From Amborella trichopoda (taxonomy: Eukaryota; Streptophyta; Magnoliopsida; Amborellales; Amborellaceae): 64,000 bases of DNA. The stretch's first letter is position 1. Each line of letters starts with the position of its first letter. Location of the stretch: contig NW_006499776.1 of NCBI RefSeq assembly GCF_000471905.2, forward strand, positions 379,166 through 443,165, written 5' to 3'. The position numbers were made by a program, and so were the translations under genes. The notes below the pieces were generated by a model, which was given only the letters and a program-made list of their open reading frames with translations, had not been told where the DNA came from and did not search any database. Positions 43,780-55,384 of this stretch are shown piece after piece.

Positions 43780-45850
43780 TCTTATAATTATCAATGAGGT
43801 CCTAAACTCTATGTTTGAAAGCTCGACATTCCTCTATGTTATGGGCATAGTTTTGATGCCAATCGCATCATTGAGATGTATCACCTCCATGGAAAGGAGG
43901 GATCTTGGCTCCTGTCGGTAATTCTATGAGCCTTGCCTTAAGCAACTTCTTCATGACATCGGTCATAGGCTCATCAATGGGAGTGAATTCCCTTGGTGTT
44001 GAAGTTTGTATTCTCCATGTGGTAGAATTAATTTTAGTCTTTCCCTATGAATGGTTTGTAGGATGGTTGCTTTTCTTAATCATGTTCACCTCCCCTTCTT
44101 GAGAGGTTTTTTCGCAGTTTTATCTTCCTTGGCTTGGTCATATCATGATATTCTTTCCAACATAACATCAAATGAGTAAGGGACTGCCCCCACACTGAAG
44201 AACGTGACATATTTTGGACTCATGTTCTCTAGTGCTATGATTACCTTCATAGCTTCAGGGAGTGGAGTTTCAATTACTCGCATAGTAGCCTCTCTGAATC
44301 TAATTATAGACAGGGAAGGAGACTCGCCCGACCTCTGTTTGGTGGAAGTTAACTCACCAAGGGTGATGGGTCTTGGCCTTCCTCTACTATAGTGGGAGGA
44401 AAATTGCCTGAACATTTCGTCAGGAGTTGCTTGAGGGTCCTCTTTCATGAATCTTTGGTGCCACATCAAGGGTTCTTCTTTTAAGCTATGCAAGAACATG
44501 ACCTTAAGTTGGTTGGGTTGGTCTCATAGTGTGTGGACCATCAATATGTAGGCGTTGATGTGTGCCTCAGGATCCTCTTTCCCTAAAAATCTGTTTCAGA
44601 ACTATGGCATCACAAACCCCACTGGTAGATCTCCTTGGTTTCCTACAATTTCTTATACATAATCCTTAGGAGTTGAGAAATCTCATATTTCCATTTTCTC
44701 TAAAGAGTCTTGGAGGTGTTTCATACGAGCGAATTGAGCCGGTGTTGTAGTTGTCAGCTGGCTCGGTTATATGGTATGTTGAATCTGATTTTGTGGAATG
44801 TGACTCGTATGAATCAGCTATTATGCCCCAAGGATTGAGCCTGAGGAATGTGTTGAACTTGATGTGTCGGTCGTCGGCTTGTAGGCTCATCCAAGTTGAA
44901 GTGGGTCAGAGCATACCCATTTCTCGGAGGTTGCACAACTTGGCCATGCAAGGAAGCGTCTAAGATAAGATCACCACTTAACTGGGATGAACGACTCAAG
45001 CTGCTATGATGACTAGACCTCTGACCTTGGGCGGCTAGGTCATCCTGATCCTGACCTTGGTTGGATGATCTATCTCTAGGGCTAAGGTGTTCTCTTGCCC
45101 TGGCACTGGATTGAAAGAGTGAAGGAATTCTATAGCTATCAAGTGGAGTCTACCCTTGAGGTAGAATTTCCCTGGCCCGTAGTGGATTGGATTGATAAGC
45201 TAACAGCCCTAGGATCATCCTGGTTTGAGGCAAAATATTAGACTTGGCCTACGATTTTAGTTTCTGACATGACCTTCTTGGACTGAGTGCGCTAAATGGT
45301 GTATCCTCTATTGAGCAGGTCTTGAAAGTAAGCATGCACTTTAGGATTGTCTTTATAACGAGTTAGATTAAAACCCTGATCTTTACTGGTAACCGCATCC
45401 TCGGGAAGACTTTCCCTAGTTGTATGTGAACCCACTTGCCCACTAACTGGCTGATTGTCAAGACTAGAATGTTGAGCTGCTATATTACCATCGGGGTTCA
45501 TACGACTGACATCAGCTGACTCAGAGATTTGGGCCAGGGCCTTGTGCTTGTTGTGTCGACTGGATTTGAGGTTAACCCTTATGTCTTGGAGGATTACCCC
45601 CGCCTGATCCCTTGACTATTCGGGGTATTAACAACCTTATTAACCTATTAGCTCATGACTTCTAAAGGGTGGCCGTGAAGGCAGCTTGGACAGCTAGGTT
45701 TGGTTCTATGCAGGTCGAGAGTCGGTTCATTGACACGAGTGTTATGGATGATCTGTGAGGGAGCACTATGATGGTGCCTCTCGGACTAACTAAGTTCTCT
45801 GGATCTAGATTAAGCAGGTGCCATAAGGTTGGACTTTGCTCTGCCATGGG
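43780..45850 (-). pseudogene. Element C gag (broken)
   Basis: Ty3/gypsy capsid (Retrotrans_gag type). EEPLMWHQRFMKEDPQATPDEMFRQFSSHYS, PITLGELTSTKQRSGESPSLSIIRFREA and LENMSPKYVTFF are characteristic. N-terminal segments lie at 45,292-45,501 and 44,666-44,999, with a possible start region MAEQSPTLWHLL at 45,847. The C-terminal knuckle-like CDWHQNYAHNIEECRAF lies at about 43,800-43,870, followed by a stop. Multiple stops and shifts. Confidence 0.82.
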
Positions 45851-46030
45851 TCATAATTCCTAAACTTGGTGAGATCTAAACTCGATACCTCATGGTAGAC
45901 CTACTACGTCTCTACGGGCAAAACCCTAACTAAGATCTAGGTTAGGACTAGACTGGATGAAACCTGTTAGACTCAATGGGTTTTGGTTTGAACCCTAAAC
46001 TAGGGTAAGTCTAGTTTAGCTCTAGAGGAA
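45851..46030 (-). other. Spacer upstream of gag C
   Basis: Low-complexity CTAGGTTTAG/AACCCTAA-like words; no gene or regulatory element recognised. Confidence 0.4.
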
Positions 46031-46672
46031 ACTCTAAGCTTAGACCTATGCTAGAATCTAGACCTAGACTAGATGGGTAAGAGTATTGGCTCGAACCAAG
46101 AGTGGGTCTAGGTTTGGACCTGGCTGTGAGCTGGGTTCCGACTTGGACTGAGCTAAGTGCAAGCTAGGGCTTGGATGAAGAGAGTTGTGATAATCAAACT
46201 AGGTGTGGACCTGGACTAGATCAAAGTTGGTTTAGGCACGAGCCCTTCGCTCGGACCAAAAGGGAGCCTAGGTTCGGACCTAGGTGTGATCCTGGTCCGA
46301 GCCTGGGTTAAGCTGGGTATAAGCCTGAACTTGGACTCAGAGAGTTTTTATGATCAAACTAGGTGTGGACCCGGATTGGATCAAGGATGAACCAGGAATG
46401 AGCCTTCGGCTAAGACCAAGAGAGGGGTTAGGCTCGGATCTGGGTGTGAACCTGGTTCGGACCTGGGCTAGGCTTGGTACAAGCCTGAAGTCACACCCAA
46501 AGAACGTTTATGATCAGACCTAGTATGGACCTAGACTAGATCAGAGATGAGCTAGGAACGAGCCTTCGGCTCAGACCCAAAGGGGGCTTAAGTTCAGACC
46601 AAGGTGAAACCTGGTTCGGACCTGGGCTAAGCTGGGTACAAGCCTGGACTTGGACCCAGGGAGTTCAAATCG
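46031..46672 (-). repeat. 160-bp tandem repeat, ~4 units, in element C leader
   Basis: TGATCAAACTAGGTGTGGAC-like starts at 46,191, 46,351 and 46,511 give an exact 160-bp spacing; a diverged first unit begins about 46,031. Each unit carries GAGCCTTCGGCT, GGTTCGGACCTGGGCTA and GTACAAGCCTG phrases. It lies between LTR Z with its primer-binding site and gag C, that is, in the 5' leader. Confidence 0.88.
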
Positions 46673-48157
46673 GACCGAAAGCGAGTCTGAACAGGGATCT
46701 AAGATTAACCAACAGAAATAAGAAAGCAAGCACACAAAAACTTTTGACCTAGTAATATACGTAGGCTTGGCTTGAGAGTGCGTTCTTAACTATTGAAATG
46801 CGGCTAGGCTGATATAGGTCCCCACATAGGTCTTGGTCTCTTGTTATAAGATGTTCACCAGGTCCTACTATACGCGGAGTTGCTTTGAGGAAAAGGATTA
46901 TGGAGAGGTGCTCACAGTTAAAGTTACACAAATCCCAACCGCTCGACTCTCAAAGCTAGGTTCCCCTCACACCGTTAATGCCGATTTTGGGGGGTTTTGA
47001 AATATTTGTTTGCTGGCGTCCCGAGCACTCATGGTCCAGTGTGTGCTGGACTGTGTAAAGAAGCATGCAATTAAAATAAAGTCAAGCATACAACGCAAAC
47101 AAAACAAGAAAGGAAATAAGTGAGCGCTAGGCATTGACCGTGCTTAGTGATGCTCACTTCGAGGCGAAGCTCACTCGAAGCACAGTATAGATGGAGGGGT
47201 AAAGCAACCCCTAAGAAGGTTAAGTAAGAACAATGAGACCAGGCACAATCCATGCTAAGTCCAGCACGGCCCGAGTCAAGGGTGACTCAAGCGGAACATA
47301 ATTTAAGGAGGGTGAAAGCAGCCCTCTATTTATATTTATTTTTTTATTTATTTATATTTTTTAACTTTGATGAAATACAGTTAAAATAAGCATGGTGAAA
47401 GTAGAGAAAACAATGTTTCAATCCAAATTAACAAACTAAAGTAAAATAAAAGAGTCAGAAACAACACAAACCTATCTGAAGCAAAAATTTTTTTTACATT
47501 TTTAAAAAACTTATTTTAAGTCAAAACATGGTCAACAAGGAGCCAAAAGTCCCTGCAATGGGCCTGTGAGGTCCCATAAGTTTTCTAGGAAACTTGTAGT
47601 TGGGAGACACGGGTGGTGTTGCTCGGGCAGCACTACTAGTGTCGCCCTTGCAGGATGGGCAACACTGCTAGTGTTGCCCCAAAATAAAATTATTTTCGTT
47701 TTATTTTGTTTTATATTTTTATCTTGATAATATTGATGAAATAAGACTACTTTAAACTTGGAACAAGTATGAAAAAAAACATATTTATGATGAAATAACT
47801 TAAAACAGATGAAAGTAGAATAGTGTAGAGAGAACAGTAAAATATATTTTTTTGGTATTTTTAAAAATTTTATTTTTCTCTGAAATTTTGAGGAGAGTCA
47901 TAAGAGAGTCCATGGACTCAGCCTGAAAAATTTCAAAAAAACCCTAACTTGGGCGACGGGGGCCGCCAGAGGGCGTGTCACCTTGGACTTGGGAGGCACG
48001 CCCTGTGTCACCTGGGCGGCACGCAATGTGTCGCAAGGCAAACAGGCACCGAAACCCTGGTTCCTCATCACATCCAGGTTTTGGCCCCTTTTTTGACTGA
48101 AAACAGTGAAAATAGTGAACAAAAATTGTAATTTGGCACTTGGATCATGCTCAAAAT
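46673..48157 (-). other. Element C leader region, AT-rich, with TATA-like box and hairpin words
   Basis: No ORF assignable. TATAAATAGAGGGC on the minus strand at 47,334-47,321 is a good TATA box, which is odd downstream of a primer-binding site. GGCGACAC-type words occur at 47,628-47,680 and 47,945-48,030. A nested LTR fragment is possible. No clear poly(A) signal found. Confidence 0.45.
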
Positions 48158-48177
48158 GCCCCACAGTGGGTGCCAAA
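48158..48177 (-). promoter_or_regulatory. Primer-binding site next to LTR Z
   Basis: Minus strand TTTGGCACCCACTGTGGGGC directly follows the LTR end ...CATAAACA. It is one or two substitutions from the TTGGCGCCCACYGTGGGGC form I associate with plant Tat-type elements. It sets the 5' LTR/internal boundary and orientation. Confidence 0.75.
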
Positions 48178-48178
48178 T

Positions 48179-49585
48179 TGTTTATGATGCAAATCTGACA
48201 GATCCGGTAGTGAAGATCTCTCGGATTTGATACCTTAAACCAATGAAAATGGGTATGAAATAGAATAGAAGGTGGGACAAATCGAATTCAGATCTAAGGT
48301 TAAATCTGCTTAAAAACGAGCAAATCTGCTCTCAGATCTATGGCAGCGCCAGTATGATGAAAAAACATCCAAGATATGATTTTTATGAAAATTGACCAAA
48401 TAAGATCAAAATAAAATTAAAATATTAAAATAAGAATAAAAAGATCGAAGAAATGATACTAAATTGGGTCGGATGGCCCCGGACTCCCGAGCCTTCTAAG
48501 TTTGGCCCGTATCAGAACCGGTCCTCCTTTGTCTCTCTGATCTGAATGTTATCCAACAAGTCTTGATTGAATAGGGTGGTTGTGCCCTGGAAATATCTTA
48601 GAACTAGGGTTCTTAGGCTTAGGTTAGGTTAGGGTTTTCTTGCTGAGTTTTTCTTTAAGATTTCTATCTTTTGTAGCTCTTTAAGGTTTCTAATCTCTAT
48701 CTCCAAATGACCACGAAAAGTGGCCTTATACGGGTCAAAATCCACTGGGAAGGATATGCACACATAAAAAACAAATCCCTCAGTCAAAGATGCACATTTT
48801 GAAGGCCACGGATTTGAGCAGTACAGATCATGTCGCCTGGGCGGCACGGTCATGTCACCTGGGCAGCACGCCCTGTGTTGCCTAAGGCTTGGCAGAACGC
48901 CCCATGTCACACACAACATTTTTTGTCAAAATTGAGATTTTTTTTCACTTCTTATGTTCCTCAGCCTCTTGTGAAGCTCTTAGAGAAAACTCTGGTAAAA
49001 AAGGATTTTTTTACTATTTTTAATGATTTGTTGTGTAAAATAGGTCAAACGTAGGATGACTTGGGCGACACGCTCTGTGTCGCCTGGGTGGCACGCCCCA
49101 TGTCGCCCAGAAAAAGCTTGTCCAAAGTAAGTTTTTTCCATTTGGGTGTCTTTCTCAACCTCTTTTGAAGCTCTCAACGAAAATTTGGGTCAAAACGGAT
49201 TCCTTTAATTTTTTTAATGAATGTTTTTGTAAAATAGGGCAAATGTAGGATAACTTGGGCGACACGCCCCATTTCGATCAAGTCAAAACTTGTCCAAAGT
49301 GATGTTTTTCAATTTTGCTGTCTTTTGCAGCCTCTTGTGAAGCTCTCAGAGAAACTTTGGGGTAAAACAGATTTGTTTACTATGTTTAATGATTATTTTG
49401 GTAAAACGGAGCATCTACAGAAATCTTGGTCAAAACAGGGTTTCTACAAGGTTCCGGGCAGGCAGACTGGTTTTGGGTCACAAGGTAGGTTGTGTGAACT
49501 ATGGATTTGGGTTTACTAGATTAAGCATGATCCTAAGGGTTCAAAAAACCATAGAATTTTCTAAATTTAAAATGGGGTGTCTACA
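48179..49585 (-). mobile_element. LTR Z, complete 5' LTR (minus strand)
   Basis: 1,407 bp from TGTAGACACCCC (49,585) to ...AAACA (48,179), TG...CA ends. TATA-like GTATAAGG at 48,731-48,724. GACCGGTTCTGATAC block near 48,515. Internal GGCGACAC/GTGTCGCC words at 48,836-48,890, 49,062-49,110 and 49,255. Followed by a primer-binding site, so a true 5' LTR. The right flank (49,586 on) is gag E debris, so Z inserted into or recombined with element E. Confidence 0.8.
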
Positions 49586-49675
49586 ATATCATGGAAACTG
49601 GTGCATTCCCATAGGTAGGGACCCCATATCTAGTGATATGGGCACCAAACGGTCCTCGGTCCCCTTAGCAAGGTG

Positions 49676-50905
49676 TCAGGGTTGCCTTTCCTGCTTCAGT
49701 GTGATTATGCCTTCCTGAAGAATTCTAACAAAGAAAGCGTTAAGGATGCCAGGGGCTTCGTCTTCTTCTTGGACGGTTATTGCATGGGCGACTTCAGTTG
49801 TCCTGTAGGCCTTCTTTAAGTCTTCAAGCTTTATGTGACCCTTCAGAATTAGGGCCTCAATAATATCTTTCAGTGTGTAGCAATCATCTGTGGGATGATT
49901 GATCCATCGATGGTAAGCACAATAATTTTCCTGAGTGTTAAGGCCAGCTTGCTCAAGGAACTTGGCTACTGGAAGCATAATCACATTCTGTTTTAATAAT
50001 AACCGGAACAGTGTAGGGCATTCTTTCTCAAAGGGATAGACCTTGTTCATATGTTTGGTGAAATACTCATCCCGATTAAGATTCATCGATGGGGGTACCC
50101 GATTATATGGCTGTTATTGCTTGCCTGCCTGGGGCGTTGTCTTTGTTGTGCTCACCCCTTTGAAGAGGTCCAAAGTTTGGGAGGGAGCCTTTTCTGGATC
50201 AGTGACCGTGACAGATGCACTGATTACTCCTTTTTGTTGGCTACCCTGGGTGTTAGTCCGAGGGTTACCATTGCCCCAGTTGTTTCCAGAGCTTGCAGAT
50301 GATTGTCGTGACCTGCCGTGGTGGCATGATAGACTTTCCATGCAGACTGATTTAGAGATCAATTTTGACATGGAGGTCTGATTAGAGACCTCAACTTGTA
50401 GGGCCATCGCAGGTCGCATGTTCTGCAAGCAAGTTTGGACTGCTTCCATCTTAGGCATAGGATTAGGATGACGAGCATCCAAATTTCTCCATCTTGGTAA
50501 GAACTGGTCCATGAGCTCATTGGGGTCTTGAGTCAAGGTGAGAAGTTTGATGGTTTCAACCTCTCTCTCCACCTCATAGAAGCGTTGATAGAACAATTTT
50601 TCCATTTCCTCCCATGTATGTACCTCGCTCAAGGGAAGTCGAGCATACCATTGAAAATCTGGGTTGTCAAGGGTTTCCACAAACTGATGGAGAAGGAGTC
50701 TCCCATCACCCGTTGTTTCTCGACATGCTACTTGAAAGTGGGCAATATGCTGATTCGGGGACGTGGTCCAGTTGAATAAGGGAAACTTCCCTTTCTTGTA
50801 ATCTGAGTGAAACGACACCTGGTCAATATATGAAGGGTATGGCCGATGATAAGGCGTTGCGCTTTGTATCCCCGGATTTTGCCTGTTCTTTAAGCTATGG
50901 GTCAC
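49676..50905 (-). pseudogene. Gag of element E (nearly complete)
   Basis: Capsid-type gag, ~410 codons in one frame apart from a stop at about 50,112. SDYKKGKFPLFNW, HIAHFQVACRETTGDGRLLLHQFVETLDNPDFQWYARL, WEEMEKLFYQRFYE and DQFLPRWRNL are gag core blocks. The C-terminal CAYHRWINHPTDDCYTLKDIIEALILKGHIK is the same knuckle-like block as in gag A, so E and A are related. Its pol is missing: sequence ends at LTR Z (49,585). Best-preserved protein in the window. Confidence 0.9.
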
Positions 50906-51479
50906 AATAGCATCGATGTCTACGTGTGAGATAGGGTGAGGGACAAATTTCCCTATGAAATAGAGGGAAGGGGATGCCTTTGAGGTGCATCATCAGAGTG
51001 ATGGGAATTGACATCATGGTTAGCTGATTGGCGTGTGACGTCTATACGATCAGTCTTTTCCATCACCGCATGTACCATATCCTCAAATTTGTTCATGCGG
51101 TCTTCCTACGAGTCAGGTTCATCTATAACCATCACGCTGATTTTTTCTTCAAGGGGGCAACCCTAGTTGCAGTTGAGGGCTTGAGAGCTTGACGAGTCGC
51201 ACGCGGCAGATCAGTCAGTCGGGGGTCAACGTGCCCTGACTGAACTCGACTTTTGTATGTTGATTGCGTGTATGTTGATTCCGTGAGAAGCGGTTCTCGA
51301 CGGCCTTGGGACCATAGCTGACGAGGGCTGGGTCACTTTCTACAACATTAACCGCAGTGCAGGGCTCATGGAGCTTTTCTTCAGGCTTCATCATCTGAAG
51401 AGGGTAGAACGGGTTCAGGCAAAGAGGGTCATCAGAGCTGGTTAACCCAATCTCCTCGGTGACTTGCTTAGTGAGAATT
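50906..51479 (-). pseudogene. Element E gag N-terminal/leader region
   Basis: An open frame at 51,215-51,479 (ITKQVTEEIGLTSSDDPLC...) and decayed coding lead from the Y-3 block to gag. No family signature is visible in this part. Compare gag A, where the equivalent stretch is deleted. Confidence 0.5.
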
Positions 51480-54215
51480 CGTAGACCCCTATAACTTTTG
51501 AGATCACTCTCTTGAGAACCTCGTTCAAAAACAAGGGTAGGTAATAACAACCGATGAGAGAGGAATTTAATGTGGGTTCGGTACTTACCCAGGCTGGCTC
51601 ATGTGGGCACCCTTTTAGATCACGAAGAAGGCTCCCCAGTAATAAAACTGGTTCGAAATCCTCTCCCTTGGCTTGTATTCTCCTATTTTCTACAATCACA
51701 CACATATCGAAAATGTTATAAGCCAAGTGGGTCAACAGACCTCACCTTGCCTCTTTGGTGAACGTACACAAGCATGCACACTCAAAAGAAGAAGAGACGA
51801 ATGAGTGAAGAAAGATGGGGGAGAGAAGAATTTCACCAGGTGGGGAGATCAATATAGTGATTAAGATGATGAGTCATTGACATGACGTGGTAGTACAACG
51901 GGCTCTGTAACTTAGACCGGCTCAACAAGATTAGTACTAAACGTCTATACCGATACTGACTAGCTAGGAATGATGGTTAATATGTCATGGCAAAAAAGTG
52001 GGCACAGTAATTCTAGTACAATGACATTATGGCTAGACGACAAGACTACTATGATAGGCTAATCTCAAGCCCTCTTTGATCAAATAAAAGAATAACAGAA
52101 ATAACAGATATCATAAAGAAAACACACAAGAAGAGTAAGATAAGAGAAGAAGAGAAAAGAAAGGAGGAGTGGGAGGAGAAAGAAAGAATATGAGGGAAGA
52201 AAGAAAATCACAGACGATGCTAGGCATCACCAACGGTGCTAGACAAAGAAGATGCAATTGAAGCTAAGCTTCGCCGACTGTGTTAGAAGAGAAGAAAGAG
52301 AGGATGCAATAGGTGCTAGGCTTCGTCGACTGTGTTAGATGAGAAGAGAAAGAAGATACAACCGAAGCTAGGATTCACCAACTATGTTAGACGAGAAGAG
52401 AGAGAGGATGCAGTCGGCTCTAGGTTTCGTTGACTATGTTATACGAGAAGATGCAGTCGACGCTAGGATTCATCGACTGTGTTAGACGAGAAGAAAAAGA
52501 ATATGTAGTCACCATTAGGCTTCACCGACTGTGTTAGACGAGAAGAGAGAGAAGATGTAGTCGGTGTTAAGCTTCACCAATTGTGTTAGACGAAGAGTAG
52601 TAAGAGAGATAGAGATGAGAACAATAGAGCGAGAGATAAAGATGATAAGAAGAGAGAGAAAGAGAGATAGAGATGAGAAGAATAGAGATAAAGAGAGATA
52701 GGAACGAGAAGAAGAGAGAGACAGAGATATAAGGACGAGAAGAAGAGAGAGAAAGAGAGATAGGGATGAGAAAAAGAGAGAGAAATAGAGATAGAGATGA
52801 GAAGAAGAGAGAGAGGGATAAAGATGATAAGAATGGAGAGAAAGAGAGTTAGATAAGGGGAGAGAGAAAGAGAGGAGGAGACTTAGAGAAGAGGAGAGAG
52901 AAAGAGAGGAGGAGAGAGAGTTACCTTATCCAAGGGTACCAACCATTTGCTTCTCTCCCCTCTCTCTCTCCAGGACACACCCACGAGTTCAAGAGGAAAT
53001 TGAAATTTTATTAATCGTTGTGTGAAATGAACCGAAGGTCTTTTACAATTTGCTCTGCATGCTTATATAGAATTGGGCTAAAACATGGGTGTACGCCCAA
53101 AAGTACCTTAAATTGAAGATAATTACAATTTAATTGAATTAAAATAAATTCTAAAATAAGTGTAAAAGAACTGTTTTGCCCTTGCCAAACAACATGTGGA
53201 ATTTCAAAACAGTCCCTACTGTTGCCAGAGAACTTGCAGGATCTTCCATGACTGATCCGTAGTTGTTCTGATGCCCATTTGATCGAAAGATGATTATTTT
53301 CTTGTGGGGCTCAACATGGCGATAGATTTGATACCAACTTCGAGCCATGAATCATGTTTTTAAGCCATGATCATGAAACTTGAATTTTGAATGAATCTTA
53401 AAAACTGTGGATCGATTGTGTGTTTATTCGTTGATGTTTCTTCATGATTTTTTTACTGAATCACAGTGAGCATGCTGTCACGATCACGTTGCAACAAACT
53501 CAGCTCGATTTCGTGTCCGGACGAAGATTTGGTGTTATTGAGCTTTTTACCAGAATTTACAACAGCTTTGAGGCCTCCGTGCGTGAAATCCAACTATTCA
53601 TCATACATGAACTTCAGATCAAAGGTGGCCATGAACATTACCCACGTAATGCAATTAGTTTCGTGCCAATCGGGTATGTAAGCATCATGATTAGGCCGCC
53701 GGAGTGGGGCGTGCTGCTGTGGAATTTTCTGTAACTTTCTTCACGAATCAGCAACTTATCTCTATTTTTTCTCCCTTCTCGGGCATCGTCTCAAGGCGTA
53801 CCACATACTGAATCGCTCGTCTTGATGAGACCAACATGCTCACCAAATTTGAGCATGATCCGACTTGGATCGAGTGACATATGGGCCTCGAAAGTGGCTG
53901 CCCATGACTGTAAAAATAACCACTTTTAATGGTGTTTTGATGCAAGATGGCCACATGGGAATAGCGTGTGGCCTACCTCTTTTTGATATTTTTACCCTAA
54001 CATTTTCTTGGAATGTCTGATTAAGCCGAAAACTTGACCCCTATGGGTGGCCTTATAGACATGTCTCATCACGATGAAACTTGGCAGGTGGCCTTATAGA
54101 GTGATGATGAAGATCTTGACCAATTCTAAGACTGTCAAAATTTGCACTTATTTTGTCGGCTTTATTGACTTGCTTCCTTCTTTATTCCACATCAGAGACC
54201 AAGGTGCTGAAAAAT
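51480..54215 (-). mobile_element. LTR-like block Y, copy 3 (minus strand)
   Basis: Matches copies 1 and 2 until GATCTCAAAA at about 51,503, then continues into gag E, so this is the best view of the Y/gag boundary. TATA at 53,070-53,063 (CTATATAAGC on minus), AATAAAA near 53,010. It ends at about 54,215 where an inverted Y fragment begins. Confidence 0.65.
52205..52975 (-). repeat. Hairpin-module array and GA tract, copy 3
   Basis: Modules of ~50-57 bp at 52,205-52,600. A perfect stem pairs CAGTCGA (52,454-52,460) with TCGACTG (52,473-52,479), a compensated change from CAGTCGG/CCGACTG in copy 1. 52,600-52,975 is GAGA-rich microsatellite. Confidence 0.82.
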
Positions 54216-54239
54216 GCGTTCAAACAGTAGCAACGAACA

Positions 54240-55384
54240 ATGTCAACCAAAGGTTCATGGCATTTGCTTTCCGAATAGGCATGATTCTGGCCAATGAGGT
54301 ACCTATCCTCAAGCTGTCAGAATCGCAAATAGTTCCTCGGCTGTGAGGACTTCGACAAGAACCCTCAAAAGTCTTTTCTCCCCCAGAAGTCTTCACGGAT
54401 GGACCCGTACATTACGTGCCAACATCTGAGCATCCTAATTACAACATTACATGAATCTCCTCAGCATTCACATAGTCCTGTGGCTAGCCAGGTAAAATTT
54501 CTTGAATGATTGTACTTCTCGCTTCTCTCGAAGCACAACAATCGATGGGGCATGCTGTTGGAAGACATTTTTCATCATCATGAGTCGTCGGTCAATAAAG
54601 CCTAACATACAATGGAAATTTTGGAAGTCTCTGAATAGCCTCAGAATTGGTAAAGATCTTCATAAGTCTTCTGCCAAGTTTCGTCGCATTCTGACATGTT
54701 TAAGGTAATGCAAGCTGAGAAATAGTTTTGGCAGAATAAGCCTCTTGCACCCTGAAATGGACCATATAACTAGAGATATATTTTTAGTATGTTAATTTTC
54801 TATGGGACCACCACCATTAGATCCGACACTGTTGAAAACCCCCAAGGGTCAAATTTGAGCTTGAACGGATATCCCAAGAAGAAGTTATAAGCAAAAGAGA
54901 GAAACAGGAGGAACCACACGCTATTCCTGTGCGGCCACCCTGCAACTCAACTCCATTAAAGGGGCAGTCATGAATAGTGACTTTGACGCTCATATCTCAC
55001 CTGTATCAATTCAGACCAAGCCCAAATTTGGTGAGCGCATTCATCTCATAAAGACGAGCATTTCAATATGTGGCATGCCTCGTGACGACCCCTATGAGCG
55101 AAGAAAGGCTAGAGAGAAATTGCTGATTCATGAAAAAAGTGCAGGAAAATCAGCAACATCGTGCCTTGCTTGAGAAGCCAAATCATGCTGCTTGCGAGCC
55201 TAATCAACACGAAGCCAGTTCCATTTTGTGCATAAGGTTCATGGTCATCACTGATCCGAACCTCGCGTATGATGAATGGTCAGATTTCGTACACAAAGCC
55301 AATGAAGTGACTGCAAATTCCGTCACTGGAATTCCAAATTCTGGCCAAAACTCCAAACTTCCAAAATCTTCATCTAGGCACGGA
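54240..55384 (+). mobile_element. Inverted Y fragment (plus strand)
   Basis: Matches copy 1 from about 1,810 to 2,960 in the same orientation: CTTCACGGATGGACCCG (54,392), TCTCTCGAAGCACAACAATC (54,514), CTGAAATGGACC (54,753), CCAAATTTGGTGAGCGCATTC. It is head-to-head with copy 3 (minus) and abuts the hairpin array of copy 4. It lacks TATA and leader. Confidence 0.7.

Noticed and set aside
47321..47334. A host promoter (good TATA box in isolation)
   Set aside because: It lies in the retrotransposon leader between LTR Z and gag C on the same strand; a nested LTR fragment is more likely.
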